NCBI GenBank assembly: GCA_964388965.1 | Contig: CAYMCP010000008.1 | Span: 1 to 61,151, forward strand | Direction of reading: 5' to 3' | Source: Albibeggiatoa sp964388965 | GTDB lineage: Bacteria; Pseudomonadota; Gammaproteobacteria; Beggiatoales; Beggiatoaceae | Length of the DNA: 61,151 bases | Shown: one piece after another, positions 53,506-61,151 of the stretch | Layout of the letters: the number at the start of each line of letters is the position of its first letter | How positions within the stretch are numbered: the first letter of the stretch is position 1 | Notes under the pieces: generated by a model | What the model saw: the letters and a program-made list of their open reading frames with translations, nothing else | The model's database searches: none | What the model was told of the DNA's origin: nothing | Position numbers and translations under genes: made by a program

Positions 53506-55707
53506 CTAATTGTGACATAAATGTCCCATTTCTGACAGTTGGATGACTGCGACAAGATGATTAGGTTTGATTTTTTCTTGCTCAATCAACATCTTGTCTA
53601 TTGACTGTACGCAATCAATAAACGCCACATCATCACTATTATGCTCGTCAAAGTGATGTCCGAAAGCGCGTTCAATAAAAACATCAATCAAATTTCCATA
53701 GGTAAAACATAATTCAAAATTAAATTTTCCGCGTAGCAAAGGTAAAATAGTTTTTGCTTCCGCGCCTTCAAAACCGATATGTGAATAATCATGATTAATA
53801 AACCAATGCTCTTGTTGTCCAGTTAAAAAATTAAATTTATATTTTTCTGGCAATTTTGCCCATAAAGCTGGAATATAAGGTAATAATGCACTTTCTCGTT
53901 GATGTCCTATTTCACCAATCATATCCACAATAAGCAATTTTCCACCTTTTAACATTGCTGCACATAAATTATCTAAAATTTGATTAACATTTATAGCGCG
54001 ATGTAAAGCATAATTGGCTAAAATCAAATGATAATGTTGTTCAGGTTGCCAATGGGCTAAATCTACACAGAAAAATTGTACTTTATCAGCAAGATTTTTT
54101 ATTTCTGCCAATTGGTTTAATTTTTTCACTATTTCTACATCAGCACTTAAACCGTGTAATATAAAATTATCTATATTTTGCTGCTGCAATTGCTCAATTA
54201 ACATCCATTCAAATTCACCATTATGAGTGGCAATATTAACAAAATAACAGGTTTTGAAAGTTTGACATTGTTTTATTAAAGTTTGAATAAAAAGCTGATT
54301 AATACTTTCAAACCCTAATTCACGTATCGCTGGTGCGAGATAACGACATGACCAATAATGAAAAATAGTAGGTAAATCATGAGGATTGCCCACTATTTGG
54401 TTGGATATGTGAACAAAAGTTTGATAATTCACGGCTAAATGATGAGCAGCTTTATCGGGCGGTGTCAGCGGAGAGCAATGTTGTATCGTTAGCACTTCGC
54501 GCCATTTTTGATAAAATTTATGGTGATTAATGACTTGAAATGCTTTAAATCCCTGAGTGACATCTGTGCCCGAAGTGATGCCCTCGTGATGGATGACTTG
54601 CGACGCATGACAATACATAACTTTATAACCTTTTGATCGAGCGGTAAAACATAAATCAGTATCTTCATAATATGCCGGTGCATAGCGTTCGTCAAAACCA
54701 CCCCAATGTCGCCATAATACAGTCCGAATCATTAAGCTTGCGCCTGAACAATAATCAACTTCTCGATCTTGATTAAAATGTGGCAAACTAGGGTCTTGTA
54801 AACGTCCATAATTACAGCCGCTAGCATCATTAAAAATAATTCCTCCCGCTTCTTGTAAACGTCCATCCGGATAAATTAATTTTGAGCCGACTAAAGCTAC
54901 TTTTTCGTCATTGTCGAATATTTCTAACATTTTTGATAAGTAACCCGTTCTAACTTGGGTATCATTATTGAGTAATAAAATAAATTCCCCTCTTGCTAAT
55001 GCACCTCCTTGCTGACACGCACCAACAAAACCTTTATTGTTTTTATTATGTACGACACGAAAACAACCTTTTAATTGCTCTAAAAAATATTTAGTTTCAT
55101 CGTTAGAAGCATTATTGATAATAATAACTTCTTTGCTAATTTCATTATCGTGCGCAACCACTGTTAGTAAACAATTGTAAGTATAAGCAACTTTGTTAAA
55201 TACTGGGATGATTATGCTGACTTGTGGTTTTTCGACGACAGGTAAAAACAAAGGCTTGAAATATGGCTTGCTAAACCAACGTCGCCAACCGCGTGGAAAA
55301 GGATTAATAAATTGTGGTATGGCTTGCGTACACCAAATTGCAACTTGATTGTGTTGATCCGCATCGTGGCTAGTAAGGGTGATAATTAATGATTTTTTTG
55401 TATCAACAGTGATTTTTTTATCCAGCATAATATCAATATATTCGTTATCTTTTAGCTTGGATAAGTTAAATTTTTGAGTATGAATATTCGCAAATTGGAT
55501 TGATAAAACACAGTGATTGGTACGGCAATATGTGCCAAAACGAAATCGAATAGCAGTAATTTCTGATTGTTCGGGCGTGAGCTGAAAACGCATTTTTGTA
55601 TCGGCTGTCAGTGTAACGGGAATATCACCGTAAAATGTAGCAGAAAAAGCTTTTAAATCAGTATTTAATAATGCAGTTGCAGGGAGTTTGTCTTGAATTA
55701 ACATCAT
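53506..55707 (-). CDS. GT2 glycosyltransferase fused to a SAM methyltransferase
   Basis: The 733-residue protein starts with one copy (about 30-127) of the beta module also found twice in the gene at 35002 ('RTNHCVLSIQF', 'SHDADQHNQVAIW'). A full GT2 domain follows (about 155-400), with 'VSIIIPVFNK', 'IINNASND', 'LLLNNDTQV', 'GASLMIRTVLW' and 'YEDTDLCFTA'. A Rossmann-type methyltransferase-like domain occupies about 455-620 ('YFVNIATHNGEFEWMLIEQL', 'VDLAHWQPEQHYHLILANYA'); its glycine-rich loop is weak. A module that adds and then methylates a sugar is the likely role in surface polysaccharide or protein glycan synthesis. Confidence 0.88.
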   Translation of the reverse strand: MMLIQDKLPATALLNTDLKAFSATFYGDIPVTLTADTKMRFQLTPEQSEITAIRFRFGTYCRTNHCVLSIQFANIHTQKFNLSKLKDNEYIDIMLDKKITVDTKKSLIITLTSHDADQHNQVAIWCTQAIPQFINPFPRGWRRWFSKPYFKPLFLPVVEKPQVSIIIPVFNKVAYTYNCLLTVVAHDNEISKEVIIINNASNDETKYFLEQLKGCFRVVHNKNNKGFVGACQQGGALARGEFILLLNNDTQVRTGYLSKMLEIFDNDEKVALVGSKLIYPDGRLQEAGGIIFNDASGCNYGRLQDPSLPHFNQDREVDYCSGASLMIRTVLWRHWGGFDERYAPAYYEDTDLCFTARSKGYKVMYCHASQVIHHEGITSGTDVTQGFKAFQVINHHKFYQKWREVLTIQHCSPLTPPDKAAHHLAVNYQTFVHISNQIVGNPHDLPTIFHYWSCRYLAPAIRELGFESINQLFIQTLIKQCQTFKTCYFVNIATHNGEFEWMLIEQLQQQNIDNFILHGLSADVEIVKKLNQLAEIKNLADKVQFFCVDLAHWQPEQHYHLILANYALHRAINVNQILDNLCAAMLKGGKLLIVDMIGEIGHQRESALLPYIPALWAKLPEKYKFNFLTGQQEHWFINHDYSHIGFEGAEAKTILPLLRGKFNFELCFTYGNLIDVFIERAFGHHFDEHNSDDVAFIDCVQSIDKMLIEQEKIKPNHLVAVIQLSEMGHLCHN

Positions 55708-55752
55708 TTTTAATTGGATTTATGAGTAATCCGTGAATAATAACCCAAAAAA

Positions 55753-56121
55753 CTAATTTTCTAAACTTTGTTCTAATTTTTCGGATTGAATTGGATAGGT
55801 TAAAGTTGTCAATGAAATATCGGGGAAGCGTTGACATAAACGTTGTAAATGGTGTTGCTCCTCTTTATGTACGAATAAAATTAACCGCGTTTTGGGAGAT
55901 TTCCCTGAAATGAGCGCCATGAGTGAATCTACATTGCTAATAAATGATCCATATTTGGGTGCAAAATTGAATTCAGCTACAATCAGGTCTGGAAATTGTT
56001 TTTTTAGTAAACTCATAGCGTTACGCATAGTATTCACTTTTTCCACTTGAAAACCTAGCTGCTGATATAGTGTAGAAAAGTCTGGATAACCACCCACTTC
56101 AACGATAGAAAGTAATTTCAC
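55753..56121 (-). CDS. Degenerate receiver-like protein
   Basis: The 122-residue protein has the alternating pattern of a response-regulator receiver ('LLSIVEVGGYPDFSTLYQQL', 'FPDLIVAEFNF', 'TRLILFVH', 'LTTLTYPIQ'). The acid pocket is E rather than DD, the phospho-acceptor Asp is Glu (AEFNF), and the conserved Lys-Pro is Tyr-Pro. Phosphorylation is therefore unlikely. I prefer the GTG at 56121, which has an AGGAT site, over the ATG 12 codons upstream. It lies between the GT2-methyltransferase gene and hemX on the same strand. Confidence 0.65.
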   Translation of the reverse strand: MKLLSIVEVGGYPDFSTLYQQLGFQVEKVNTMRNAMSLLKKQFPDLIVAEFNFAPKYGSFISNVDSLMALISGKSPKTRLILFVHKEEQHHLQRLCQRFPDISLTTLTYPIQSEKLEQSLEN

Positions 56122-56215
56122 GATAAATCCTAAGTATTGACTAGCGAAGGAACGCATTGCTGTTAGTAAAATATTTTACAAAACAATTATTTACTTATCT
56201 TATTTAAAGCGCGAA

Positions 56216-57535
56216 TTAATGCACATTTTTAGTCACAGTTTTAATACGTTGTAAAATATTTAATGCAACTTCCATATTAGGATAAGTGACGGCAAGGCTT
56301 TGTTTTGACAGTTGTTGTAAATTAGTTTGCATGGCTGTGACTTGCGTCGAATTTTGATCATAAAATTGTTGTAACCACATAACAGTTTCGTCTAACACGT
56401 TACGAAACGTAACAAAATCTGATTTTAATAATGCTAATCTTGCTGATTCTAGTTTTAAACGTAAATTTTCCTTAATAAAAAATAGTTGCGGTTCAGTTAA
56501 TAAACCTACATCCACATTTTCGTTATAACTGATCGTAATAAGCTGTTTGATTTCATTCCATACAACACTGCTTACATCTCCCCATGATTCTAGCGTAGAA
56601 AAAATTTGCCGTGGCGTTTGCTTGGACGTACTATTTGCGGGTGGTGGCGTTGCAGCTTTAACGATAATTAGCTGTTCAACTTGATCAATGTGAGTCGAAA
56701 GTTGCTGCGCTACTTTTGTAATATTAACAACTTGTGTGGTGTTTAATGCGGTTATATCCTGTTCAACTTGTGCGATCAGCGGTTGTATTAATTGTGGCTG
56801 TGACCAGTCTTGTAATCGAATTTTAATTAAATTGAGAATATTTAAAGCAGTTTGAGCATCTTGCATGAACTGTAAACGATATTGAGCCAGATTAAGTAAA
56901 TAATCAATCTCGTTTAATGTCCAGTCTGGAGTAATCTGCTGCTGACTGTAAACTTGTCGCAATTGTTGTAAATTTTGTTCAATATTAGGAATAATGGATA
57001 ATTTTTGCTCTAATAAAAGTTTTAATGTTGTTGTTTCTTCATTTTGCGTCATCAATCGCGTTTCTAAACTATTAATTTGCTGCTGTAATGTATTGATAAA
57101 CGTGTCAACAACTATTTTTTGTTCTGAAAGTGTTTGTTGTAAATTTTGTTGTTTTGTTTCCCATGTCTGTATTTGCTGCTGCAATGCTGTATTATCTGTT
57201 TCACTATCAACGGGTTTGGTGATGCTACGTTGTTGAGTTACTGTAATTGGTTTTTGTTCGACGTGCTCACCAATTTGTATCATTTGATGAAATAAATAGT
57301 AACTAAGTCCTAAAGTGCTCGTAATGAGCAAAAATAGAAAAACACGCAGTGCATTTGACCATTTACGTGGTTTCTTTTTGATACTAGACTGCTTGGGTGG
57401 GGTGTGTTGGTCGCTAGACGGTGGATTGGTGGAATAAGAGGTATTACCGTCTTCATCATGGTGAGAATATAATCTACCTGTTGGATTGGGCATTTGCGAA
57501 ATGGGAAGGATTGAATCATCTTGTTGATTTGTCAT
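56216..57535 (-). CDS. hemX: HemX-like membrane protein
   Basis: This 439-residue protein belongs to the HemX family, often misnamed uroporphyrinogen-III methyltransferase. It has a cytoplasmic proline- and charge-rich N-terminus, one membrane helix (about residues 61-83), a long coiled coil (about 105-190) and the conserved helical C-terminal domain ('QLFFIKENLRLKLESARLAL', 'WLQQFYDQNS'). No methyltransferase motifs exist. It is linked to haem biosynthesis by gene neighbourhood in other bacteria, and here hemL lies directly upstream. Three 12-bp repeats form its leader. Confidence 0.88.
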   Translation of the reverse strand: MTNQQDDSILPISQMPNPTGRLYSHHDEDGNTSYSTNPPSSDQHTPPKQSSIKKKPRKWSNALRVFLFLLITSTLGLSYYLFHQMIQIGEHVEQKPITVTQQRSITKPVDSETDNTALQQQIQTWETKQQNLQQTLSEQKIVVDTFINTLQQQINSLETRLMTQNEETTTLKLLLEQKLSIIPNIEQNLQQLRQVYSQQQITPDWTLNEIDYLLNLAQYRLQFMQDAQTALNILNLIKIRLQDWSQPQLIQPLIAQVEQDITALNTTQVVNITKVAQQLSTHIDQVEQLIIVKAATPPPANSTSKQTPRQIFSTLESWGDVSSVVWNEIKQLITISYNENVDVGLLTEPQLFFIKENLRLKLESARLALLKSDFVTFRNVLDETVMWLQQFYDQNSTQVTAMQTNLQQLSKQSLAVTYPNMEVALNILQRIKTVTKNVH

Positions 57536-57537
57536 TG

Positions 57538-57573
57538 TGAATGCCTTAGTGAATGCCTTAGTGAATGCCTTAG
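57538..57573 (-). repeat. Three tandem 12-bp repeats in the hemX leader
   Basis: On the minus strand, CTAAGGCATTCA occurs three times without a spacer, ending 2 bp before the hemX ATG. Each unit holds an AAGG that could act as a ribosome site; the last is about 9 bp from the start codon. Confidence 0.9.
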
Positions 57574-57751
57574 TTTATTTTGACAGTTATGATAGTCAAT
57601 TTCTTTTTGTGGTTAGGGCTGGCAATTTTTATTTCGGTAATAAATTGATATTAAAAATATTTTACAATTGCCAACGCTAAAAAATACAACATAACTTATG
57701 ATGCTATGATGATAGCTTAAAACAGTTATTTTTGCATTTTAAATTGTTATA

Positions 57752-59035
57752 TCAGCTAAGTGTCGCAAAAACTGATTTTGCTGCCGCCAGTGTTTCAGCA
57801 ATATCTGCGTCCGTGTGTGCCGATGAAATAAAACCTGCCTCAAATGCAGACGGTGCGAAGTAAATACCCTTATCTAGCATGGCATGAAAGAATATTTTAA
57901 ATCGTTCAACATGACATTGCATTACTTGATCAAAATTTGTTACGGCAACCGCTTCAGTGAAAAATAAGCCCATCATGCCACCGACTGATACACCTGTCAT
58001 CGGGATATTAGCACGTTGCGCATGTTCTAATATGGATTGTACGAAATAAGTTGTTTTTTGCGTTAAATTGGTGAAAAAATCTGGCTGACTGATAATATCT
58101 AAAGTTGCGAGACCTGCTGTCATAGCAATTGGATTACCTGATAGTGTACCAGCTTGATAGACTGCGCCTAATGGTGCAATGTGCTGCATAATTTCTCTCT
58201 TACCACCAAATGCACCTACTGGCATACCGCCACCAATTACTTTGCCTAAACAAGTTAAATCTGGTGTAACATTAAATAAACTTTGCGCCCCACCTAGAGC
58301 GACTCGAAATCCGGTCATCACTTCGTCAAAAATGAGTACACTACCATATTGATCGCAAATAGCGCGTAATCCTTGTAAAAATCCATCTTGTGGTAGTATA
58401 CAATTCATATTACCGGCGACGGGTTCAACGATAATTGCTGCGATTTGTTCACCTATTTCTGCAAAAACAGTTTTAACTTGTTCGATGTCATTATAATTAA
58501 GTGTTAATGTGTGTTCGGCAAGTGAAGCGGGTATACCAGGGCTATTAGGCAGACCTAAGGTTAATACGCCAGAACCTGCTTTTACTAGTAATGAATCAAC
58601 ATGACCATGATAGCAGCCTGAGAATTTAACAATTTTATCTCGACCTGTATAACCACGCGCTAAACGAATAGCAGTCATTGTTGCCTCTGTACCTGAATTG
58701 ACCATACGCACTAAATCAATTGAGGGTATGAGTTCACAAATTTTGCTGGCTAATTGAGTTTCAATTTCGGTAGGTGCGCCATAACTTAAACCGTTTTGTA
58801 CCGCTTGTTGTACGGCTTCAATCACTTGGGGGTGTGCATGACCGGCTATCATAGGTCCCCATGATCCAACGTAATCTATATAACGTTTACCTTCACAGTC
58901 GTATAAATACGCGCCTTGCGCACGTTGGATAAAAATTGGATCACCGCCAACGCCTTTGAATGCGCGAACAGGTGAATTAACACCACCGGGTATGTATTGC
59001 TGTGCGGTTATAAATAGTTCATGTGCTGTGGTCAT
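57752..59035 (-). CDS. hemL: Glutamate-1-semialdehyde 2,1-aminomutase
   Basis: HemL makes 5-aminolevulinate from glutamate-1-semialdehyde, the C5 route to haem. The 427-residue protein shows 'IPGGVNSPVRAFKGVGG', 'MVNSGTEATMTAIRLARGYT', PLP aspartate in 'LIFDEVMTGFR' and the PLP lysine K265 ('LGKVIGGGMPVGAFGG'). A ribosome site (AAAGGA) precedes the ATG. hemX lies about 216 bp downstream on the same strand. Confidence 0.97.
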   Translation of the reverse strand: MTTAHELFITAQQYIPGGVNSPVRAFKGVGGDPIFIQRAQGAYLYDCEGKRYIDYVGSWGPMIAGHAHPQVIEAVQQAVQNGLSYGAPTEIETQLASKICELIPSIDLVRMVNSGTEATMTAIRLARGYTGRDKIVKFSGCYHGHVDSLLVKAGSGVLTLGLPNSPGIPASLAEHTLTLNYNDIEQVKTVFAEIGEQIAAIIVEPVAGNMNCILPQDGFLQGLRAICDQYGSVLIFDEVMTGFRVALGGAQSLFNVTPDLTCLGKVIGGGMPVGAFGGKREIMQHIAPLGAVYQAGTLSGNPIAMTAGLATLDIISQPDFFTNLTQKTTYFVQSILEHAQRANIPMTGVSVGGMMGLFFTEAVAVTNFDQVMQCHVERFKIFFHAMLDKGIYFAPSAFEAGFISSAHTDADIAETLAAAKSVFATLS

Positions 59036-59226
59036 AAGCCATCCTTTAGTTAAAAAATTATCTAATTAAAATAATGTATTGAGATAAGCTTTTACAAAAA
59101 AATCCTTAACAGATTTAGGAATAATGTTTGTAATTGTTCGCAGCTATTCAGATCAAAAATTACTGATAATTAATTATAGTCATTACAAAAAATAAAAATG
59201 GCGAATAAATAAATATCGTTTCATTT

Positions 59227-59281
59227 TTGAGAAAATAGTAATGGATAAATGTTTATGTGTGAAATTGAACGATTCAAACTG
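59227..59281 (+). repeat. 55-bp direct repeat, copy 1 (before gap)
   Basis: Identical to 59382-59436. The two copies flank a 100-N gap, so a tandem array of unknown size is likely. Confidence 0.92.
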
Positions 59282-59381
59282 NNNNNNNNNNNNNNNNNNN
59301 NNNNNNNNNNNNNNNNNNNNNNNNNNNNNNNNNNNNNNNNNNNNNNNNNNNNNNNNNNNNNNNNNNNNNNNNNNNNNNNNN
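59282..59381. other. Assembly gap (100 N)
   Basis: Placeholder gap flanked by identical 55-bp repeats in the hemL/zinc-ribbon intergenic region. No gene is seen in 59036-59428. Confidence 0.95.
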
Positions 59382-59436
59382 TTGAGAAAATAGTAATGGA
59401 TAAATGTTTATGTGTGAAATTGAACGATTCAAACTG
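59382..59436 (+). repeat. 55-bp direct repeat, copy 2 (overlaps zinc-ribbon gene end)
   Basis: Second copy of the repeat. Its last 8 bp contain the stop codon and the final codon and a half of the zinc-ribbon gene on the minus strand. Confidence 0.92.
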
Positions 59437-59914
59437 AAAAATAATGTTGCAAAATCATTTGATACAAGTACAAAAGAACGCCGATAAAAGTGAAAATGCC
59501 AAAAATGCGGGGAAACAATACGCCAGATACAAATAATACTATGCTAATGGGGAAAAACTCTAGTAAAGTGTGGCGATTCAGCCCTTCCGTTGCCCAGTAT
59601 GAAACTAAGAGACTGAAATATAGACCAACAAACAAACGTAGCTTAATTTCCTTGTCCATAACCAAACGATTTGATTCGACATCATCTTGTTCTTCTCGTT
59701 CTTCATTTTCAGATTGTTCAAGTGCGGCTAAGTAATCCTCAATTTGATCTTGGACATCAGGATTACCACATTCTGGGCAGGAACCATTATGATAGATAGA
59801 TACTTCATTTTGGCATTCTGCACAAACGACAAATTGTGGATTACCGCATTTAGGGCAACTCGTTGCTTTATCTGAAATTTTTGCACCACAATTGCTACAT
59901 TTAATTAATGCCAT
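59429..59914 (-). CDS. Double zinc-ribbon membrane protein
   Basis: The 161-residue protein has two N-terminal zinc ribbons (C6/C9/C20/C23 and C31/C34/C46/C49), an acidic linker (about 60-85) and two or three membrane helices (about 92-155). The function is unknown. Its ATG lies 7 bp after the tgt stop on the same strand, so it is co-transcribed with tgt. Its last residues are encoded in a 55-bp repeat. Confidence 0.8.
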   Translation of the reverse strand: MALIKCSNCGAKISDKATSCPKCGNPQFVVCAECQNEVSIYHNGSCPECGNPDVQDQIEDYLAALEQSENEEREEQDDVESNRLVMDKEIKLRLFVGLYFSLLVSYWATEGLNRHTLLEFFPISIVLFVSGVLFPRIFGIFTFIGVLLYLYQMILQHYFSV

Positions 59915-59921
59915 TGATGTT

Positions 59922-61022
59922 CTACTGTGTACTAGTCATCTGATAAAAGTTTTGGACAAATTTGTCTAATTGTTGTTGCTCAATCGCTTGTCGTAAACCG
60001 CGCATGAGATTTTGATAATAATACAAATTGTGTACTGTATTCAAATGTGCGCCTAAAATTTCTTTGGTTTTGTCTAAATGATGCAAATAGGCACGACTAT
60101 AATTCTGGCAAGTATAACACATACAATTTGGGTCTAATGGATTGGTATCATAACGGTGTTGGCTATTACGAATCCGAATGGTACCCTCACTAGTAAATAA
60201 GTGTCCATTACGTGCGTTACGAGTTGGCATCACACAATCAAACATATCAATACCGCGCTGTACTGCTTGTATAATATCCGACGGTGTACCAACGCCCATT
60301 AAATAGCGTGGATTGTTTTTAGGCAAGTGTGGACTGAGGTAATCTAATACTTTCCACATTTCAACTTTTGGCTCACCAACTGATAAGCCACCAATTGCAT
60401 AACCATCAAAACCGATATTTACTAAGCTTTCTAGGGAGATATGGCGCAACGATTCGTACATACCACCCTGTACAATACCAAATAAAGCGGCTGAATTATC
60501 ACCATGCGCTTGCTTAGAACGTTCTGCCCAACGCAAGGATAATTCCATAGATTCGCGTGCTTGAACTTCAGTGGCAGGATAAGGCGTGCATTCATCGAAA
60601 ATCATCACAACGTCAGAACCTAATTCACGCTGTACTTGCATAGATTTTTCAGGACTTAGAAATACTTTTGCCCCATTTATCGGAGAATTAAACGTAACAC
60701 CATCTTCTTTAATTTTACGCATTTCACCCAAACTAAATACTTGAAAACCACCTGAATCTGTCAGAATTGGATATTTCCAGTGCATAAAATCATGTAAATC
60801 TCCATGTGCTTGAATAACTTCCGTACCTGGGCGTAGCATCAAGTGAAAGGTATTACCTAAAATTATATCAGCACCAGTATCGCGTATTTGCTCTGGTGTC
60901 ATACCTTTGACCGTGCCATAAGTTCCAACGGGCATAAATGCAGGCGTTTCAACGTTACCTCTATCAAAGTGTAATCTGGCACGACGGGCTTGACCTTGCG
61001 TGGTTATCAATTCAAATTGCAT
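59922..61022 (-). CDS. tgt: Queuine tRNA-ribosyltransferase
   Basis: Tgt swaps guanine 34 of Asp, Asn, His and Tyr tRNAs for preQ1, the first step of queuosine formation on tRNA. The 366-residue protein shows 'LTDSGGFQVFSLGEMRKI' (D89), the nucleophile region 'GIDMFDCVMPTRNARNG' and the zinc site C302/C304/C307 with H333. queA, yajC and secD, the usual neighbours, are not seen; the next gene is the zinc-ribbon membrane protein. Confidence 0.97.
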   Translation of the reverse strand: MQFELITTQGQARRARLHFDRGNVETPAFMPVGTYGTVKGMTPEQIRDTGADIILGNTFHLMLRPGTEVIQAHGDLHDFMHWKYPILTDSGGFQVFSLGEMRKIKEDGVTFNSPINGAKVFLSPEKSMQVQRELGSDVVMIFDECTPYPATEVQARESMELSLRWAERSKQAHGDNSAALFGIVQGGMYESLRHISLESLVNIGFDGYAIGGLSVGEPKVEMWKVLDYLSPHLPKNNPRYLMGVGTPSDIIQAVQRGIDMFDCVMPTRNARNGHLFTSEGTIRIRNSQHRYDTNPLDPNCMCYTCQNYSRAYLHHLDKTKEILGAHLNTVHNLYYYQNLMRGLRQAIEQQQLDKFVQNFYQMTSTQ

Positions 61023-61151
61023 ATTTTTTATTTTTCGGGATTAGTGAATTATTCTGTTTTTAAGTGACAGCGTTATTTGATTGTCAGGATAATTTTAACA
61101 TATTATTAATATATAAATCAGCATATTACGGTAATTACCGCATTCTTAATT

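Noticed and set aside
59227..59436. Possible CRISPR or attachment site from the identical 55-bp copies
   Set aside because: Only two copies are seen, both touching an N gap, with no dyad or cas gene; a collapsed tandem repeat or scaffolding artefact is simpler.

Overview
This is an AT-rich stretch (many genes look below 40% GC) of a gammaproteobacterial chromosome. The gene set (ygfZ, hemX, DUF2066, tolA-like, gspC/gspD, GatB rather than glutaminyl-tRNA synthetase alone, NrtR), the pentapeptide proteins, the REP-like palindromes with a RAYT remnant and an IS200/IS605-type tnpB suggest a filamentous sulfur oxidiser of the Beggiatoa/Thiotrichales type. That placement is inference; no rRNA is present. 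Three runs of exactly 100 N are assembly gaps, and all three sit inside short tandem repeats.

Layout. 1-9.5 kb is housekeeping: zinc-ribbon Nudix, DUF2066 protein, a lone receiver domain, ScpA, a NusG-II/TolA-like pair, transketolase, inorganic pyrophosphatase and MurE, with REP-like repeats between the last two. 9.7-23.7 kb holds an NfeD-like small protein, GatB, a YgiQ radical-SAM protein, a thioesterase/FNR-like pair, a P1B-type ATPase that has lost its catalytic motifs, YgfZ, an NrtR-like regulator, an OmpA/DUF11 envelope protein with TsaE, a bacteriohemerythrin, a HAD phosphatase and a cysteine-motif protein. A tRNA-Leu(CAA) follows. At 24.8 kb aroE is fused in frame to an SDHAF4/DUF1674 tail. 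25.9-29.3 kb is accessory: a VapBC-like module, a pentapeptide gene broken by an in-frame TAG, and a complete tnpB flanked by near-identical 27-bp inverted repeats.

29.3-35 kb is one large secreted ExeM/NucH-type nuclease gene, clearly more GC-rich than its surroundings. It is followed by a GT2 glycosyltransferase, a compact arsenic operon (arsR, DUF318 permease, arsC, small thioredoxin) and a sugar aminotransferase. 41.1-42 kb is a graveyard with a truncated hicA, an attC-like palindrome, a 56-codon ORF, a REP hairpin and a RAYT fragment. Then come a HAMP/PP2C phosphatase, a long secreted beta-propeller protein with an acidic 11-residue repeat tail, gspC-gspD, a two-partner-secretion exoprotein, a GT2-methyltransferase fusion, a degenerate receiver, hemX, hemL, a zinc-ribbon membrane protein and tgt.

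Themes. Many genes concern the cell surface and secretion: gspCD, the TPS exoprotein, the ExeM nuclease, the acidic-repeat protein, OmpA/DUF11 and two GT2 enzymes. The two GT2 enzymes, 16 kb apart, share an N-terminal module I do not recognise. The strongest candidates for something undescribed are the AroE-SDHAF4 fusion, the motif-less P1B-ATPase, the shared GT2 module, and the inverted repeats around tnpB that give two unrelated genes the same last five codons.
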